A stretch of DNA of 64,000 nucleotides, taken from NCBI RefSeq assembly GCF_001613085.1, contig NZ_BDBR01000008.1, positions 248,001-312,000 on the forward strand. Direction: 5' to 3'. This DNA comes from Nocardia salmonicida NBRC 13393. GTDB lineage: Bacteria; Actinomycetota; Actinomycetes; Mycobacteriales; Mycobacteriaceae. The translations under genes and the position numbers were made by a program. A model generated the notes under the pieces. The model searched no databases. It was not told where the DNA came from and saw nothing but the letters and a program-made list of their open reading frames with translations. Each line of letters begins with the position of its first letter. The first letter of the stretch is position 1. Below are positions 26,477-35,018 of this stretch, piece by piece.

Positions 26477-27130
26477 TCATGGCTCGATCAGTCCGGCCCG
26501 AATCGCGTACCTGGTCAGGTCGAGCCGGTCGCGCAGGCCCAGTTTCTGCAGGATATTGGCGCGATGCCGGTCGACGGTCTTCGCGCTGATCACCAGCTCG
26601 GCGGCGATCTCACGCGCGGAGTACCCCTCGGCGATCAGCTTGAGCACTTCTTCCTCGCGGGGGGTGAGGATCGTTTCCGGCAGCGCCGAGCCCTGCCGGG
26701 CGAGTTGGAGGTAGTCGCGCACGAGGGCGGTGACCGCGCCGGGGTAGAGGAACGATTCACCACGCATCGTCGCCCGGCACGCCTCGATGAGGTCGCGATC
26801 GGCCACCGACTTCAGCACGTAGCCGGAGGCGCCGGCCTTGAGCGACTCGAAGAAGTACTGCTCGTTGTCGTACATCGACAGCATCAGGATGCGTACCGGA
26901 TGGTTGTTCCTGGTGATCTCGCGGGCGGCCTGGATACCGGTCATCCGCGGCATGGCGATATCGAGGATCACCAGGTCGATGCTGTCGTCGGCGATCGCGG
27001 TGACCGCGTCGAGTCCGTTGGCGGCCTCCGCGACGACGAGCAGATCCGGCTCGTTGTCCAGGATCATCCGCAGACCGCTGCGCACCAGCGCGTGGTCGTC
27101 GGCCAGCAGGATCCGAGTTGGCGCGCTCAT
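26477..27130 (-). CDS. NarL/FixJ-family response regulator
   Basis: A 217-residue regulator with a receiver domain (D11-D12, phospho-acceptor D57 in VILDIAMP, S in LMLSMYD, K in YVLKS) and a C-terminal LuxR-type helix-turn-helix (LTPREEEVLKLIAEGYSAREIAAELVISAKTVDRHR, quoted here only in part by its ends). Its start overlaps the stop of the partner kinase (ATGA at 27127-27130). Targets are unknown; the flanking ion transport genes are candidates. Confidence 0.93.
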   Translation of the reverse strand: MSAPTRILLADDHALVRSGLRMILDNEPDLLVVAEAANGLDAVTAIADDSIDLVILDIAMPRMTGIQAAREITRNNHPVRILMLSMYDNEQYFFESLKAGASGYVLKSVADRDLIEACRATMRGESFLYPGAVTALVRDYLQLARQGSALPETILTPREEEVLKLIAEGYSAREIAAELVISAKTVDRHRANILQKLGLRDRLDLTRYAIRAGLIEP

Positions 27131-28143
27131 GCCGGTACCTCGTCACGAGCCGGGACCGGGATGACCAACTCGACCGCCGTGCCGCCCGACACCGGGGAGG
27201 TGATGGTCAGGGTCGCGTCGATCAGCATGGCGCGCTCGCGCATTCCACGGATGCCCGCTCCGTCCTCGACCGCGCCGCCGCGACCGTTGTCGGTGACCTC
27301 GAGGATCACGGTGTCCTCGCGTGCCGCGATCAGCAGGCTCACCTCGTCGGCTCCCGCGTGGCGCAACACGTTCGTCAGGCTCTCCTGCGCGACCCGGTAG
27401 CAGACGAGTTCGATATCGGGGTCGAGGCGGCTGATCGCCGGGTCGACCTCTCGACGCACGGAAATGCCTGCCGTGCGGCTGAATTCGTGACACAGCGCGG
27501 TGATCGCGCTGTGCAGACCGAGGTCTTCGAGCACATCGGGCCGCAGCCGCGAGGCGATCCCGCGGACCTCGTCCAGGCACCCACGCACCGTCTCCTGCGC
27601 CGCCTCGACCTCCGCACGCAACTCGGCGGGCGCCCGGTCCACGACGCGTTTGAGCCGCAACAGCGCCACGGTCAGGCTCTGGCCGATCTCGTCGTGCAGT
27701 TCGCGGGCGATGCGCCGACGCTCACCCTCCTGCGCGGCCAGCGCGGCACCACCGGCCACCGACCGTTCGGCTTCCAAGCGGTCGAGCATCGCGTTGAAGG
27801 TCTCGATCAGCTGATGGAAGTCCCCGCTCGCACCGCGCTCGAGGCGGACCGCCCGCCGGGGCGGGTCGACGCGGCGCATGGAGGCGACCAGCTCGTCGAG
27901 CGGAGCCAGCGAGGTGCGCAGGGCCACGGCGTTCGCCGTGAGGATCACCGCGAGTCCGATCACCAGCACCGGCACCTCGGTCAGGCGCAGCCGGGCCGAC
28001 ACCGTGGCCGGGGAGAGGGCCAGGATCAGCGTGCCGAGGGTGAAGATCACGCCGTTGAGCAAGCAGATCCGCCAGAACAACGCCGTCACCGGCGTTCGGA
28101 TTCGCCGCGAGCGTCCTGCTCGCAGCGCTGCGGGACGGTTCAT
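27127..28143 (-). CDS. NarL-type sensor histidine kinase (HisKA_3)
   Basis: A 338-residue membrane kinase. Two N-terminal transmembrane helices are joined by a loop of roughly 15 residues, followed by a HAMP-like stretch (LRTSLAPLDELVASM to FNAMLDRLEAE), a HisKA_3 dimerisation domain with His150 in RRIARELHDEIGQS, and an HATPase_c domain (CYRVAQESLTNVLRHA, VTDNGRGG, GIRGMRERA). The small extracellular part gives no hint of the signal. Same-strand partner of the NarL-type regulator, and divergent from the KhtT-N/CBS/permease operon, which it may control. Confidence 0.9.
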   Translation of the reverse strand: MNRPAALRAGRSRRIRTPVTALFWRICLLNGVIFTLGTLILALSPATVSARLRLTEVPVLVIGLAVILTANAVALRTSLAPLDELVASMRRVDPPRRAVRLERGASGDFHQLIETFNAMLDRLEAERSVAGGAALAAQEGERRRIARELHDEIGQSLTVALLRLKRVVDRAPAELRAEVEAAQETVRGCLDEVRGIASRLRPDVLEDLGLHSAITALCHEFSRTAGISVRREVDPAISRLDPDIELVCYRVAQESLTNVLRHAGADEVSLLIAAREDTVILEVTDNGRGGAVEDGAGIRGMRERAMLIDATLTITSPVSGGTAVELVIPVPARDEVPA

Positions 28144-28319
28144 GACACCAGCATGCTGGCGCCCTCACGTTCTGTCCATGGTGCCCAGCACCCATCCCGC
28201 ACCCGCTTACCCCGCCGGACCGGTCGACGAAATGGGTGTCACGGCCGATAGTGCCCGTGAACTGGGCGAACCAGACTCGGATCAGACGCTTTCGACGAGC
28301 CGAGGAAGGACCGCCGGCC

Positions 28320-28595
28320 ATGGATATCGACCGGACGACGATCCCGGGAGCAGGTGTGCTGCACAGCTTCCACACTCGCCACGGCGCCCGCTTCGCCCTG
28401 CTGACGCACTCGTCGGGAGCGCGACGCCTGCTCGCCTACGCCAGTGGCAGCGACGAACCCACGGTCGACATCGAACTGGAGCCCGACGAAGCCGATCAGG
28501 TCGCCGAGCTCATGCATTCGCGGCCGTTCGGTGACCGGCTCACTCGCCTCGAACAACGGCTCGACCTCCTGACCGGACGGAAGGCACACCCGTGA
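28320..28595 (+). CDS. Stand-alone KhtT-type N-terminal domain protein
   Basis: A 91-residue soluble protein that matches the N-terminal domain of the two antiporter subunits at 24.2-25.2 kb: [12 protein letters not shown] aligns with MNIDVTPLPGIGV, and [14 protein letters not shown] with IPLSDTEIGVLAGL. The TrkA_C half is missing and replaced by a short basic, helical tail ([16 protein letters not shown]). I chose the ATG at 28320, which aligns with the paralogues; upstream in-frame codons lack similarity. Its TGA overlaps the GTG of the CBS-domain gene (GTGA). It is probably a regulatory partner of the downstream permease, by analogy. Confidence 0.8.
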   Translation: MDIDRTTIPGAGVLHSFHTRHGARFALLTHSSGARRLLAYASGSDEPTVDIELEPDEADQVAELMHSRPFGDRLTRLEQRLDLLTGRKAHP

Positions 28596-29083
28596 GCACA
28601 GTCGAATCCCCCCGGAGCCATGCCATGCGTGCACGCGATATCGCGATGAACCTGCCGACCGTCCGTATCAGCGACCCCGTCGCCCGCGCGGTCCGGCTGA
28701 TGGTGGTCAACCGGTTGCCGGGTCTGATCGTCGTCGACGAGCTGGACCGGCCGGTGGCGGTCCTGCCCGGAACCCAGGTGCTGCGCCTGGCGATTCCCGC
28801 CTCCTACCACGACGACCCGACGCTGGTGCGCACGATCGACGAGGTGCACGCCGACCTGTTCTGGCAGGAACCGGGCAGCCTCACTGTCGGCGACTGTCTG
28901 CCCGACGGCGCGAGCAAACCGGTCACCGTTACCCCGGACGCGACCCTGCTGGAAATCGCGATCCTGATGGCGCGCAAGCACAGTCCGCTCATCGCCGTGG
29001 TCGACCGCTCGCGCACGTTGTGCGGCGCGATCACCCTGGAACGGTTGCTGACCAGCCTCGCTGTCGTCGGCCCCGGCGACTGA
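28592..29083 (+). CDS. CBS-domain protein
   Basis: A 163-residue protein with a pair of CBS motifs: first around [26 protein letters not shown]...[17 protein letters not shown] and second around VGDCLPDG...[26 protein letters not shown]. Tandem CBS domains form a Bateman module that commonly binds adenosine nucleotides and gates transporters or enzymes. The GTG start overlaps the preceding stop and its stop is 14 bp before the permease, so it is probably an adenylate-sensing regulator of that permease. That role is inference. Confidence 0.86.
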   Translation: MSTVESPRSHAMRARDIAMNLPTVRISDPVARAVRLMVVNRLPGLIVVDELDRPVAVLPGTQVLRLAIPASYHDDPTLVRTIDEVHADLFWQEPGSLTVGDCLPDGASKPVTVTPDATLLEIAILMARKHSPLIAVVDRSRTLCGAITLERLLTSLAVVGPGD

Positions 29084-29097
29084 ACGCCACGCCGCGC

Positions 29098-30381
29098 ATG
29101 GCCGCAGTGCTTGCCGTCATCATCTTCGTGGTCGCCTTCTTCTTCATCGCCACGGAGAAGGCCGACAAGGTCAAGACCGTACTGATCGCCGCGGGCGCGA
29201 TGGCCCTGCTCGGCCTGATCCCCGGCGACGAAGTCTTCTATTCCGCCCACGAGGGCATCGACTGGAATGTCATCTTCCTGCTGCTCGGGATGATGATCAT
29301 CGTCGGTGTCATCAAGCAGACCGGCCTGTTCGACTACCTGGCGATCTGGTCGGCCAAACGCTCGCGGGGCAACCCGTATCGCCTGATGGTGATGCTGATG
29401 TTGATCACCGCGGTCGCGTCACCGTTTCTCGACAACGTCACCATCATCATGCTCGTCGCCCCGGTGACGCTGGTGGTGTGCCGACGCCTCGGCCTCGCCG
29501 CGCAACCGTTCCTGATCGCCGAGGTGCTCGCGTCCAACATCGGCGGCGCGGCGACGCTGATCGGCGACCCGCCCAACATCATCATCGCCAGCCGGGCCGG
29601 GCTCACGTTCAACGACTTCCTCGTGCACATGGCGCCGATCGTGGTGATCACCTTCGTGCTGTTCGTCGTGCTGACCCGGGTGCTGTTCCGCTCGGCGCTG
29701 CGCACCGATCCCACCTCGGTCGACACGGTGATGGCGTTGCAGGAACGACGCGCGATCCGTGATCCGAAACTGCTGGTGCGCTCGATGATCGTGCTCACCG
29801 GCGTGGTCGTCGGCTTCTGCCTGCACAGCGTGCTGCATGTCGCGCCGTCGGTGATCGCGCTGGTCGGCGCGGGCATCATGGTGCTCGTCTCCGGCCTCGA
29901 CATCGGCGACATCCTGCAGGAGGTGGAGTGGTCCACGCTGGTGTTCTTCATGGGCCTGTTCGTGATGGTCGCCGGCCTGGTGCACACCGGGGTGATCGCC
30001 ACGATCGGCGACGCCGCGATCGGGTGGGTGGGTGACGACTACTTCCTGGCCGCGACCGCCCTGGTCTTCGGTTCGGCGATCCTGGGCGCGTTCGTCGACA
30101 ACATCCCCTACACCGCGACCATGGCGCCGGTGGTCGAAGACATCGTCGCGGGTGCGCCGGATCCGGCTACCGGCCGATCGCTGTGGTGGGCCTTCGCTTT
30201 GGGCGCCGACTTCGGTGGGAACGGCACGGCGGTGGCGGCCAGCGCCAATGTGGTCGCACTCGGGATCGCCGCTCGCGCGGGGCAGCGGATCACCTTCTGG
30301 CAGTTCACGAAGTACGGCATGTCGGTCACGATGCTCAGTAGCTTCATCGCCTGGATCTACGTCTGGATCCGCTACTTCTGA
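29098..30381 (+). CDS. ArsB/NhaD (ion transporter superfamily) permease
   Basis: A 427-residue membrane protein with about eleven to twelve helices of the ion-transporter superfamily. Diagnostic stretches are GIDWNVIFLLLGMMIIVGVIK, FLDNVTIIMLVAPVT, NIGGAATLIGDPPNIIIASRAGL (the loop shared by ArsB, NhaD and CitM-type carriers) and FVDNIPYTATMAP. Substrate cannot be decided between an anion such as arsenite or dicarboxylate and Na+/H+. No arsR or arsC is nearby. Organisation with a CBS protein and a KhtT-N-like protein suggests regulated ion transport. Confidence 0.86.
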   Translation: MAAVLAVIIFVVAFFFIATEKADKVKTVLIAAGAMALLGLIPGDEVFYSAHEGIDWNVIFLLLGMMIIVGVIKQTGLFDYLAIWSAKRSRGNPYRLMVMLMLITAVASPFLDNVTIIMLVAPVTLVVCRRLGLAAQPFLIAEVLASNIGGAATLIGDPPNIIIASRAGLTFNDFLVHMAPIVVITFVLFVVLTRVLFRSALRTDPTSVDTVMALQERRAIRDPKLLVRSMIVLTGVVVGFCLHSVLHVAPSVIALVGAGIMVLVSGLDIGDILQEVEWSTLVFFMGLFVMVAGLVHTGVIATIGDAAIGWVGDDYFLAATALVFGSAILGAFVDNIPYTATMAPVVEDIVAGAPDPATGRSLWWAFALGADFGGNGTAVAASANVVALGIAARAGQRITFWQFTKYGMSVTMLSSFIAWIYVWIRYF

Positions 30382-30401
30382 GCCGTTGTCCCGCAACGGT
30401 T
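30381..30401. terminator. Short hairpin between permease and helR
   Basis: CCGTTG and CAACGG pair around TCCCG, extendable by two weaker pairs, directly after the permease stop and 28 bp before the helR stop. Weak but well placed. Confidence 0.45.
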
Positions 30402-30429
30402 CTCACACGAGGCGCACATGCTGAAATCG

Positions 30430-32622
30430 CTACGCCCGCAGCTGTTGTGCCGGTTGGACCTCGGTGAGTCCGCGCAGCGACTCGGGCAACGGACTCTGGT
30501 GCACGACACCGAGACGCTGGGTGGCACGAGTGAGCGCGACATAGAGTTCGGCGGCGCCCCGGGGTCCGTCGGCGAGGATTCGCTGCGGATCCACGACGAG
30601 CACGGCGTCGAACTCGAGGCCTTTCGTCTCCGACGCGGGCACCGTGCCGGGAACCCCCGGCGGGCCGATCACGATGCTCGTCCCCTCGCGGCCCGCCTCG
30701 CTTCGCGCGAATTCCTCGATCGCCGCGGGCAATTCGTCGGCGGTGATCCGGCGGGACCAGGGTGCGACCCCGCAGGATCGCACCGAATCCGGCGGTCGGA
30801 CGTCGGGTGCGAACTCGGCGAGCACATCGGCGGCCACCGCCATGATCTCCGCCGGGGTGCGGTAGTTCACCGTGAGGGAGCGATAGATCCACCGGCCGGG
30901 GACGTAGGGCTCCATCATCGTGGCCCATGAGGTCGCGCCCGCCGCCGACCGGCGTTGCGCGAGATCGCCCACGATCGTGAACGACCGGCTCGGGCAGCGC
31001 CGCATCAGCACCCGCCAATCCATCGCCGACAGTTCCTGGGCCTCGTCGACCACCACGTGCCCGTAGGTCCAATCACGGTCCGCCGCGGCACGGTCGGCGA
31101 GTTCGCGGGTGTCGCGCTCGAGGAAGCGTTCGGCGAGGTCTTCGCCGAAGAGCATGTCCTGGGCGAGCAGATGGTCTTCGTCGTCCATCAGGTCTTCGCG
31201 GCTGATGAGGGTGTCCAACACGCCCGCCGCGTACTCGGCCTCGGCTTTGCGTTCGCGCTCGGCGGAGTCGTCGGCGGCCTTGTCGCGGCCGAGCAGGTCC
31301 ACCAGTTCGTCGAGCAGCGGCACGTCCGACACCGTCCACGCGCCACCGTCGGCCCGCCACAGCACCTCGTCCGCACCCGCCGCGCGCAAACGATCGTGCG
31401 ACGAATACAGCTCGGACAGCACGGTTTCCGGGCGCAGGACCGGCCAGCACCGATCGATCGCCGCGGTGAACTCGTCGGTCTCGGCGAGCTCGCGGAGCAG
31501 GTCGGCCCGCAGCTGTTCCCACGCCTCGGTGTCGTCACGAGTCAGCCACCCCTCCCCGATCCGAGCGATCGCGCGTTCGGTGAGGACGTAGGTGATGATC
31601 TCGGTGAACACCGCGCGCGCCTCGTTGTGCGGACGGCCGCTCTCTCGCGCTTCCTGCCTGGCCCACTCCGCGGTCGCGGCGTCGATCCGCACCGTCACGT
31701 CGGTGAGCGCGATCGTCAGCGGCGCCTCGGGCAGGCGCTGGCGATCCGCGATCGTCGCCGCCAGGATGTCCAGGATCGGCAGCGAGCCCTTGAGGCGGGC
31801 GGCTTCGGGGGTGTCCTCCGCGCTCGCGTGCAACCCGGGCACGAGGTCGGCGGTGGTCGCGAACACGACATTCGTCTCGCCCAGCGAGGGCAGTACATGG
31901 GCGATGTGGTTCAGGAAGGCCGGGTTCGGGCCGACCACCAGCACACCCTGGCGCTCCATCCGCCTGCGCTGGGTGTAGAGCAGATACGCGACGCGGTGCA
32001 GGGCCACCACGGTCTTGCCGGTGCCGGGACCGCCCTCGATCACGGTCACGCCGGGGTGCTCGAGGCGGATGATCTCGTCCTGTTCGGCCTGGATCGTCGC
32101 GACGATATCGCGCATCCCGTCCCCGCGGGGCGCGTCGACGGCGGCGAGCAGAGCGGCGTCCGCTCCGCCCTCGCTCCCGTCCGGTCGGCCGAGCACCTCG
32201 TCGGTGAAATCGACCACCTGACGGCCGCGAGTATGGAACTGGCGACGCCTGCGCATGCCCTCCGGAGTGGCCGCGGTAGCGACGTAGAACGCGCGCGCCG
32301 CCGGGGCCCGCCAGTCCAGCAGCAGCTGTTCGAGCTCGTTCGACTCGTCGAACAGCCCGATCCGGCCGATATAGGACCGCTCACCCGATGCCGCGTCGAG
32401 TCGGCCGAAACACAGTCCGTTGTCGGCCACGTCGAGGCGCTGTACTTCTTTGCCCAGTGCCCGCACCTCGTTGTCGCGCTCCATGGGGGAGTCGCCCTTG
32501 GAGCGCAGGGCCGCGCCGTAGCGGCCCTTCACCCGTGCCCGCTCGGCATCGAGGCGCGAGTACAACCCGGCGACATAGCTCCGCTCGGACCGGCGTTCCT
32601 CTTCGTACCCGTGCGCTGACAT
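30430..32622 (-). CDS. helR: HelR, RNA-polymerase-recycling helicase-like ATPase (rifamycin resistance)
   Basis: A 730-residue SF1-type motor protein of the HelD/HelR group. An N-terminal coiled-coil arm (ERRSERSYVAGLYSRLDAERARV) is followed by a 1A domain with Walker A GGPGTGKT at residues 197-204, a long insertion, VDEAQELSAMDW, VGDLAQRRSAAG and a C-terminal ETKGLEFDAVLVVD plus ELYVALTRATQ. HelR proteins release stalled RNA polymerase and in streptomycetes and Mycobacterium abscessus dislodge rifamycins from it. The inverted repeat 53 bp upstream matches the element that controls such genes. The ATG at 32622 has AGGGG close upstream. Distinguished from UvrD-type helicases by the arm and motif spacing. 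Confidence 0.9.
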   Translation of the reverse strand: MSAHGYEEERRSERSYVAGLYSRLDAERARVKGRYGAALRSKGDSPMERDNEVRALGKEVQRLDVADNGLCFGRLDAASGERSYIGRIGLFDESNELEQLLLDWRAPAARAFYVATAATPEGMRRRRQFHTRGRQVVDFTDEVLGRPDGSEGGADAALLAAVDAPRGDGMRDIVATIQAEQDEIIRLEHPGVTVIEGGPGTGKTVVALHRVAYLLYTQRRRMERQGVLVVGPNPAFLNHIAHVLPSLGETNVVFATTADLVPGLHASAEDTPEAARLKGSLPILDILAATIADRQRLPEAPLTIALTDVTVRIDAATAEWARQEARESGRPHNEARAVFTEIITYVLTERAIARIGEGWLTRDDTEAWEQLRADLLRELAETDEFTAAIDRCWPVLRPETVLSELYSSHDRLRAAGADEVLWRADGGAWTVSDVPLLDELVDLLGRDKAADDSAERERKAEAEYAAGVLDTLISREDLMDDEDHLLAQDMLFGEDLAERFLERDTRELADRAAADRDWTYGHVVVDEAQELSAMDWRVLMRRCPSRSFTIVGDLAQRRSAAGATSWATMMEPYVPGRWIYRSLTVNYRTPAEIMAVAADVLAEFAPDVRPPDSVRSCGVAPWSRRITADELPAAIEEFARSEAGREGTSIVIGPPGVPGTVPASETKGLEFDAVLVVDPQRILADGPRGAAELYVALTRATQRLGVVHQSPLPESLRGLTEVQPAQQLRA

Positions 32623-32674
32623 AGGCCCCTAACTGTACTTTTCGGCTGCGACCGGATGATTGTGCAGCACCCAC

Positions 32675-32695
32675 GGGGCCTTGCCGCAAGTCCCC
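32675..32695 (-). promoter_or_regulatory. Rifamycin-associated element (RAE)-like inverted repeat upstream of helR
   Basis: A 21-bp imperfect palindrome. On the helR strand it reads GGGG-A-CTTGC-G-GCAAG-G-CCCC, with 9 of 10 positions per arm complementary. This matches the RAE inverted repeat known from promoters of rifamycin-inactivating enzymes and helR in actinomycetes, recalled from the literature. A weak -35 (TTGCGG) lies inside it and a possible -10 (CACAAT, 32664-32659) downstream with a 19-bp spacer. It predicts rifamycin-inducible expression. Confidence 0.8.
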
Positions 32696-32721
32696 ACATG
32701 CGCTATACAGTGAAAGTGGAA

Positions 32722-32746
32722 AGAGCCCCGGCGATGCCGGGGCTCT
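32722..32746. terminator. Perfect 11-bp hairpin (AGAGCCCCGGC arms)
   Basis: Arms 32722-32732 and 32736-32746 are perfectly complementary around a GAT loop. On the minus strand the stem is followed by a T-rich run (TTTCCACTTT), the better terminator orientation, although no convincing minus-strand gene lies immediately upstream. It could shield the helR promoter from read-through. Confidence 0.6.
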
Positions 32747-33316
32747 CGTCTTGTCCGGGCTTGTCAGCCTTCCTGCACATCTGCCCGTACATCGTCTGCC
32801 CCAACTGCGTCATCGCACCGAGGTGGTGTTCGTGTGGTCGGAGGCGTCCGGTGATCAGGACTCGCGAATATGATGGGCGGCAAGGTATTCCATTCTCAAG
32901 ACTCGAAATACCCGGATTCTCTGGGTAATTGCGCAATGATATTTCGATCAGGGAGATAGTCGAACTGTTCTCTGCGCAGTTGTATTACCGGCTACTTATC
33001 GGCGGCAACGGCCTCGTCGAGCAGCCGTGCGTTTGTCGAGTTCATTCTCGATGGGATTCGACCTGCTCGATGAGGCGGTGAGGGTGCGCAATCGTTCTCC
33101 GAAATTGTTACCCGATCTGAATGAAATCTGACTGTAGCAAATCGAAAGCTATCCAAAATTTGGTGTCTGAACTGGGCATATGTCGGATGGTTCGATCGGG
33201 TTCAGTTTTGAGTTATCACTGTTTCATGACGATGTACGCGCAATGCCGGATAGGGGCTGTACGTTTGGGGCTCGAGAGTTTCGCTGGGTTCCATTCAGGT
33301 AACGGAGAGGGCGGAA

Positions 33317-33646
33317 ATGGCTACAGTCACGCAGCCGTCGGGGCCGCACACCATGATCTCCCGACGTGATTTCTCCGCAGCGAAAACAGCGATGACGCCG
33401 TCGGGTCTGGTGACTCTCGGGTTGATCTTGCTGATTCCCGTATTCATCACGGCGGGGCCGATTCTCGCGTTGGCGTTGATCGCGCGAAGTAACGGTGTCG
33501 GCTGGTCCGGCGGGGTGCTCTTCGGGGCCATCGCGACCGTCGTCGTCATGTCGGCACTGGCCTCGGTGTGGGCATTCCGCCTCGCGTGGCAGCGCGGTTC
33601 CGCCGCCGCGCGGCAGCACTCGTTCGGTTCTTCTCTCGCGCGGTAG
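33317..33646 (+). CDS. Small hypothetical membrane protein
   Basis: A 109-residue protein that I do not recognise. It has two hydrophobic helices, LVTLGLILLIPVFITAGPILALALI and a second from VLFGAIATVVVMSALASVWAF, with a hydrophilic N-terminal 30 residues. The ATG at 33317 follows GGAGAGGGCGG. The next gene starts 12 bp after the stop, with its AGGAGG site overlapping this stop codon, so the two are an operon. Confidence 0.6.
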   Translation: MATVTQPSGPHTMISRRDFSAAKTAMTPSGLVTLGLILLIPVFITAGPILALALIARSNGVGWSGGVLFGAIATVVVMSALASVWAFRLAWQRGSAAARQHSFGSSLAR

Positions 33647-33657
33647 GAGGTCGACAC

Positions 33658-34254
33658 ATGCAGACGCAACGACAAGCGGCGACGCCGCTCATCGAACCGC
33701 CCGCAGCCACCGCTGCGAACGAATGCCGCCGCCTGCGCATCGTCGCCCGGATCGAGTCGCCCGACCTGTGGGACTCGACCGCCGCCCGCCTGCTCGGCTG
33801 CGCCCGTCGGCGCTGGCAGGGCAGACCCGATATCGCCGATCACCCGGCCCTGCGCCGTTGGTCGCAGATCCAGGACTCCCAGCAACGGCCGGAACAGCCG
33901 TGCCTGCGCACGCTGTTCGCCGCCTTCGCCTCGGGTTCGCTGGTCGGCGGTGATCCCTGCGCCGACCTCGCCGCCGCGGTCATGCTCCTGTCGAGCTGCC
34001 CCGCCGAAGCGGTTCAGCAGGCCGACCCGCTCAACGATCAGCACACGGTGCGCTTCTCGGTGTTCGCCTACCGCGAAGACGACCTTCCCCTGGCCGAAGA
34101 CATGATCACCACCGCCGTCAAAACCTGCGGCACTCTGCTGGCTCGTCGCTGCACGATCATGCGCCCCCCGGCTCGTTCCACGGCTCCGCTCGTGGACCAC
34201 CCGATGCCGGACCAACTGGTCCTCGGCAACCTCGGCAGTACCGCCGCCCGCTGA
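33658..34254 (+). CDS. Hypothetical protein (unrecognised family)
   Basis: A 198-residue soluble protein without a recognised domain. It contains several cysteines (ECRR, LLGCARRR, QPCLRTLF, GDPCADL, SSCPAEA, KTCGTLLARRCT), mostly spread out and not forming an obvious metal site. The ATG at 33658 has a perfect AGGAGG. It forms a two-gene unit with the small membrane protein upstream and lies between helR and the terpenoid cluster; whether it belongs to either is unclear. Confidence 0.6.
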   Translation: MQTQRQAATPLIEPPAATAANECRRLRIVARIESPDLWDSTAARLLGCARRRWQGRPDIADHPALRRWSQIQDSQQRPEQPCLRTLFAAFASGSLVGGDPCADLAAAVMLLSSCPAEAVQQADPLNDQHTVRFSVFAYREDDLPLAEDMITTAVKTCGTLLARRCTIMRPPARSTAPLVDHPMPDQLVLGNLGSTAAR

Positions 34255-34538
34255 CCCGTTCCCGTTGCGTGACCGAGCGACACGCGGTGTCTGATCCTAC
34301 GTGTGGTCGGTGACGGACTGCCGGCTTTCGCGCCTTTTCGCTTCGATGCCTCCGCGTCCTGGTGCGTTGCTAGCGAAACTAACAGTGCTGCAGTGTATTT
34401 CAATGTGACAGCCGCCGTGAGTTCGGATCGTCGTGCGTGCGGCGAGTCGCATCCCGATCGCTTCTCGGCTCGCGGGAAGGCACTTCGGATTGTATGGTTC
34501 AGGCAGAGCTGCCCCCGTCGCCGGAGCTGTTGACGACC

Positions 34539-34553
34539 TGACAGTTCGTGTCA
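34539..34553. promoter_or_regulatory. Inverted repeat TGACA-N5-TGTCA, possible operator
   Basis: A perfect 5-5-5 inverted repeat, TGACAGTTCGTGTCA, 466 bp upstream of the terpenoid operon start codon. Could bind a dimeric regulator; none is encoded adjacent. Distance makes a direct role uncertain. Confidence 0.3.
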
Positions 34554-34797
34554 ATCTGGTCTGAATCTGCTGTGTATCAACAACATTGACGTTGTGGCTC
34601 CGAAGCGACCGCGAGCCGGTCGATCCCGAGGTGTCTCGCCTTCGGGTGCCCGGAGAGCCATGAGTTCGTGCCAGGATGCCCCGCGACGACGCGGAAGCCT
34701 TTGTCGTGCAGGCGATTACGCCGCACAGGGGTAAACGTCGGCAGTCCACAACTGCTGTGTTGCCCACCCATAAATCTTGTAAACCATTGTGGTACAG

Positions 34798-34807
34798 GAC
34801 AATTGTC
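34798..34807. promoter_or_regulatory. Palindrome GACAATTGTC upstream of the terpenoid operon
   Basis: A perfect 10-bp palindrome 212 bp before the prenyl synthase start, next to a smaller ACCA-TTG-TGGT repeat at about 34783-34793. Possible regulator site, no known motif recognised. Confidence 0.3.
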
Positions 34808-35018
34808 GAATCCAAACCTGGAACATGTTGGAATGCTTGACATCTCGAGCTTCCTCCACAAAACTACCCGTCGGTAGCCAGCGAACGGGACGCTCGACCC
34901 CGTCGGCTGCGAGAGGTGACTCCCTACGACTGCCCCACCGGAAATGTCCGTAAACCCGTGTCCGGCAGTCGCCGGGGAACCTCTCCGCATCGTGATCACA
35001 CCAAAGGAGCTCAGCGCT

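Larger units (their letters stand above)
32640..33316. other. 677-bp intergenic region, AT-richer than its surroundings
   Basis: It holds the helR promoter region, the RAE-like repeat and the hairpin. The rest, especially about 32860-33240, has visibly lower GC and no ORF with convincing codon use; a 77-residue minus-strand frame (32703-32936) runs through the hairpin and an 82-residue plus-strand frame (33121-33369) overlaps a better gene, so neither is annotated. No tRNA-like or riboswitch-like structure was recognised. Confidence 0.5.
34255..35018. other. 764-bp region upstream of the terpenoid operon
   Basis: No supported gene. Frames up to about 190 codons exist on the minus strand, but none resembles a known protein. 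The region is less GC-rich than its flanks and contains two short perfect palindromes (34539-34553 and 34798-34807). It presumably carries the promoter of the downstream operon, but I could not identify convincing -10/-35 boxes. Confidence 0.5.

Noticed and set aside
32703-32936. 77-residue minus-strand frame next to helR
   Set aside because: It reads through a perfect 11-bp hairpin and has no ribosome binding site or recognisable similarity.
33121-33369. 82-residue plus-strand frame
   Set aside because: It overlaps the start of a better supported gene at 33317 and has atypical composition.
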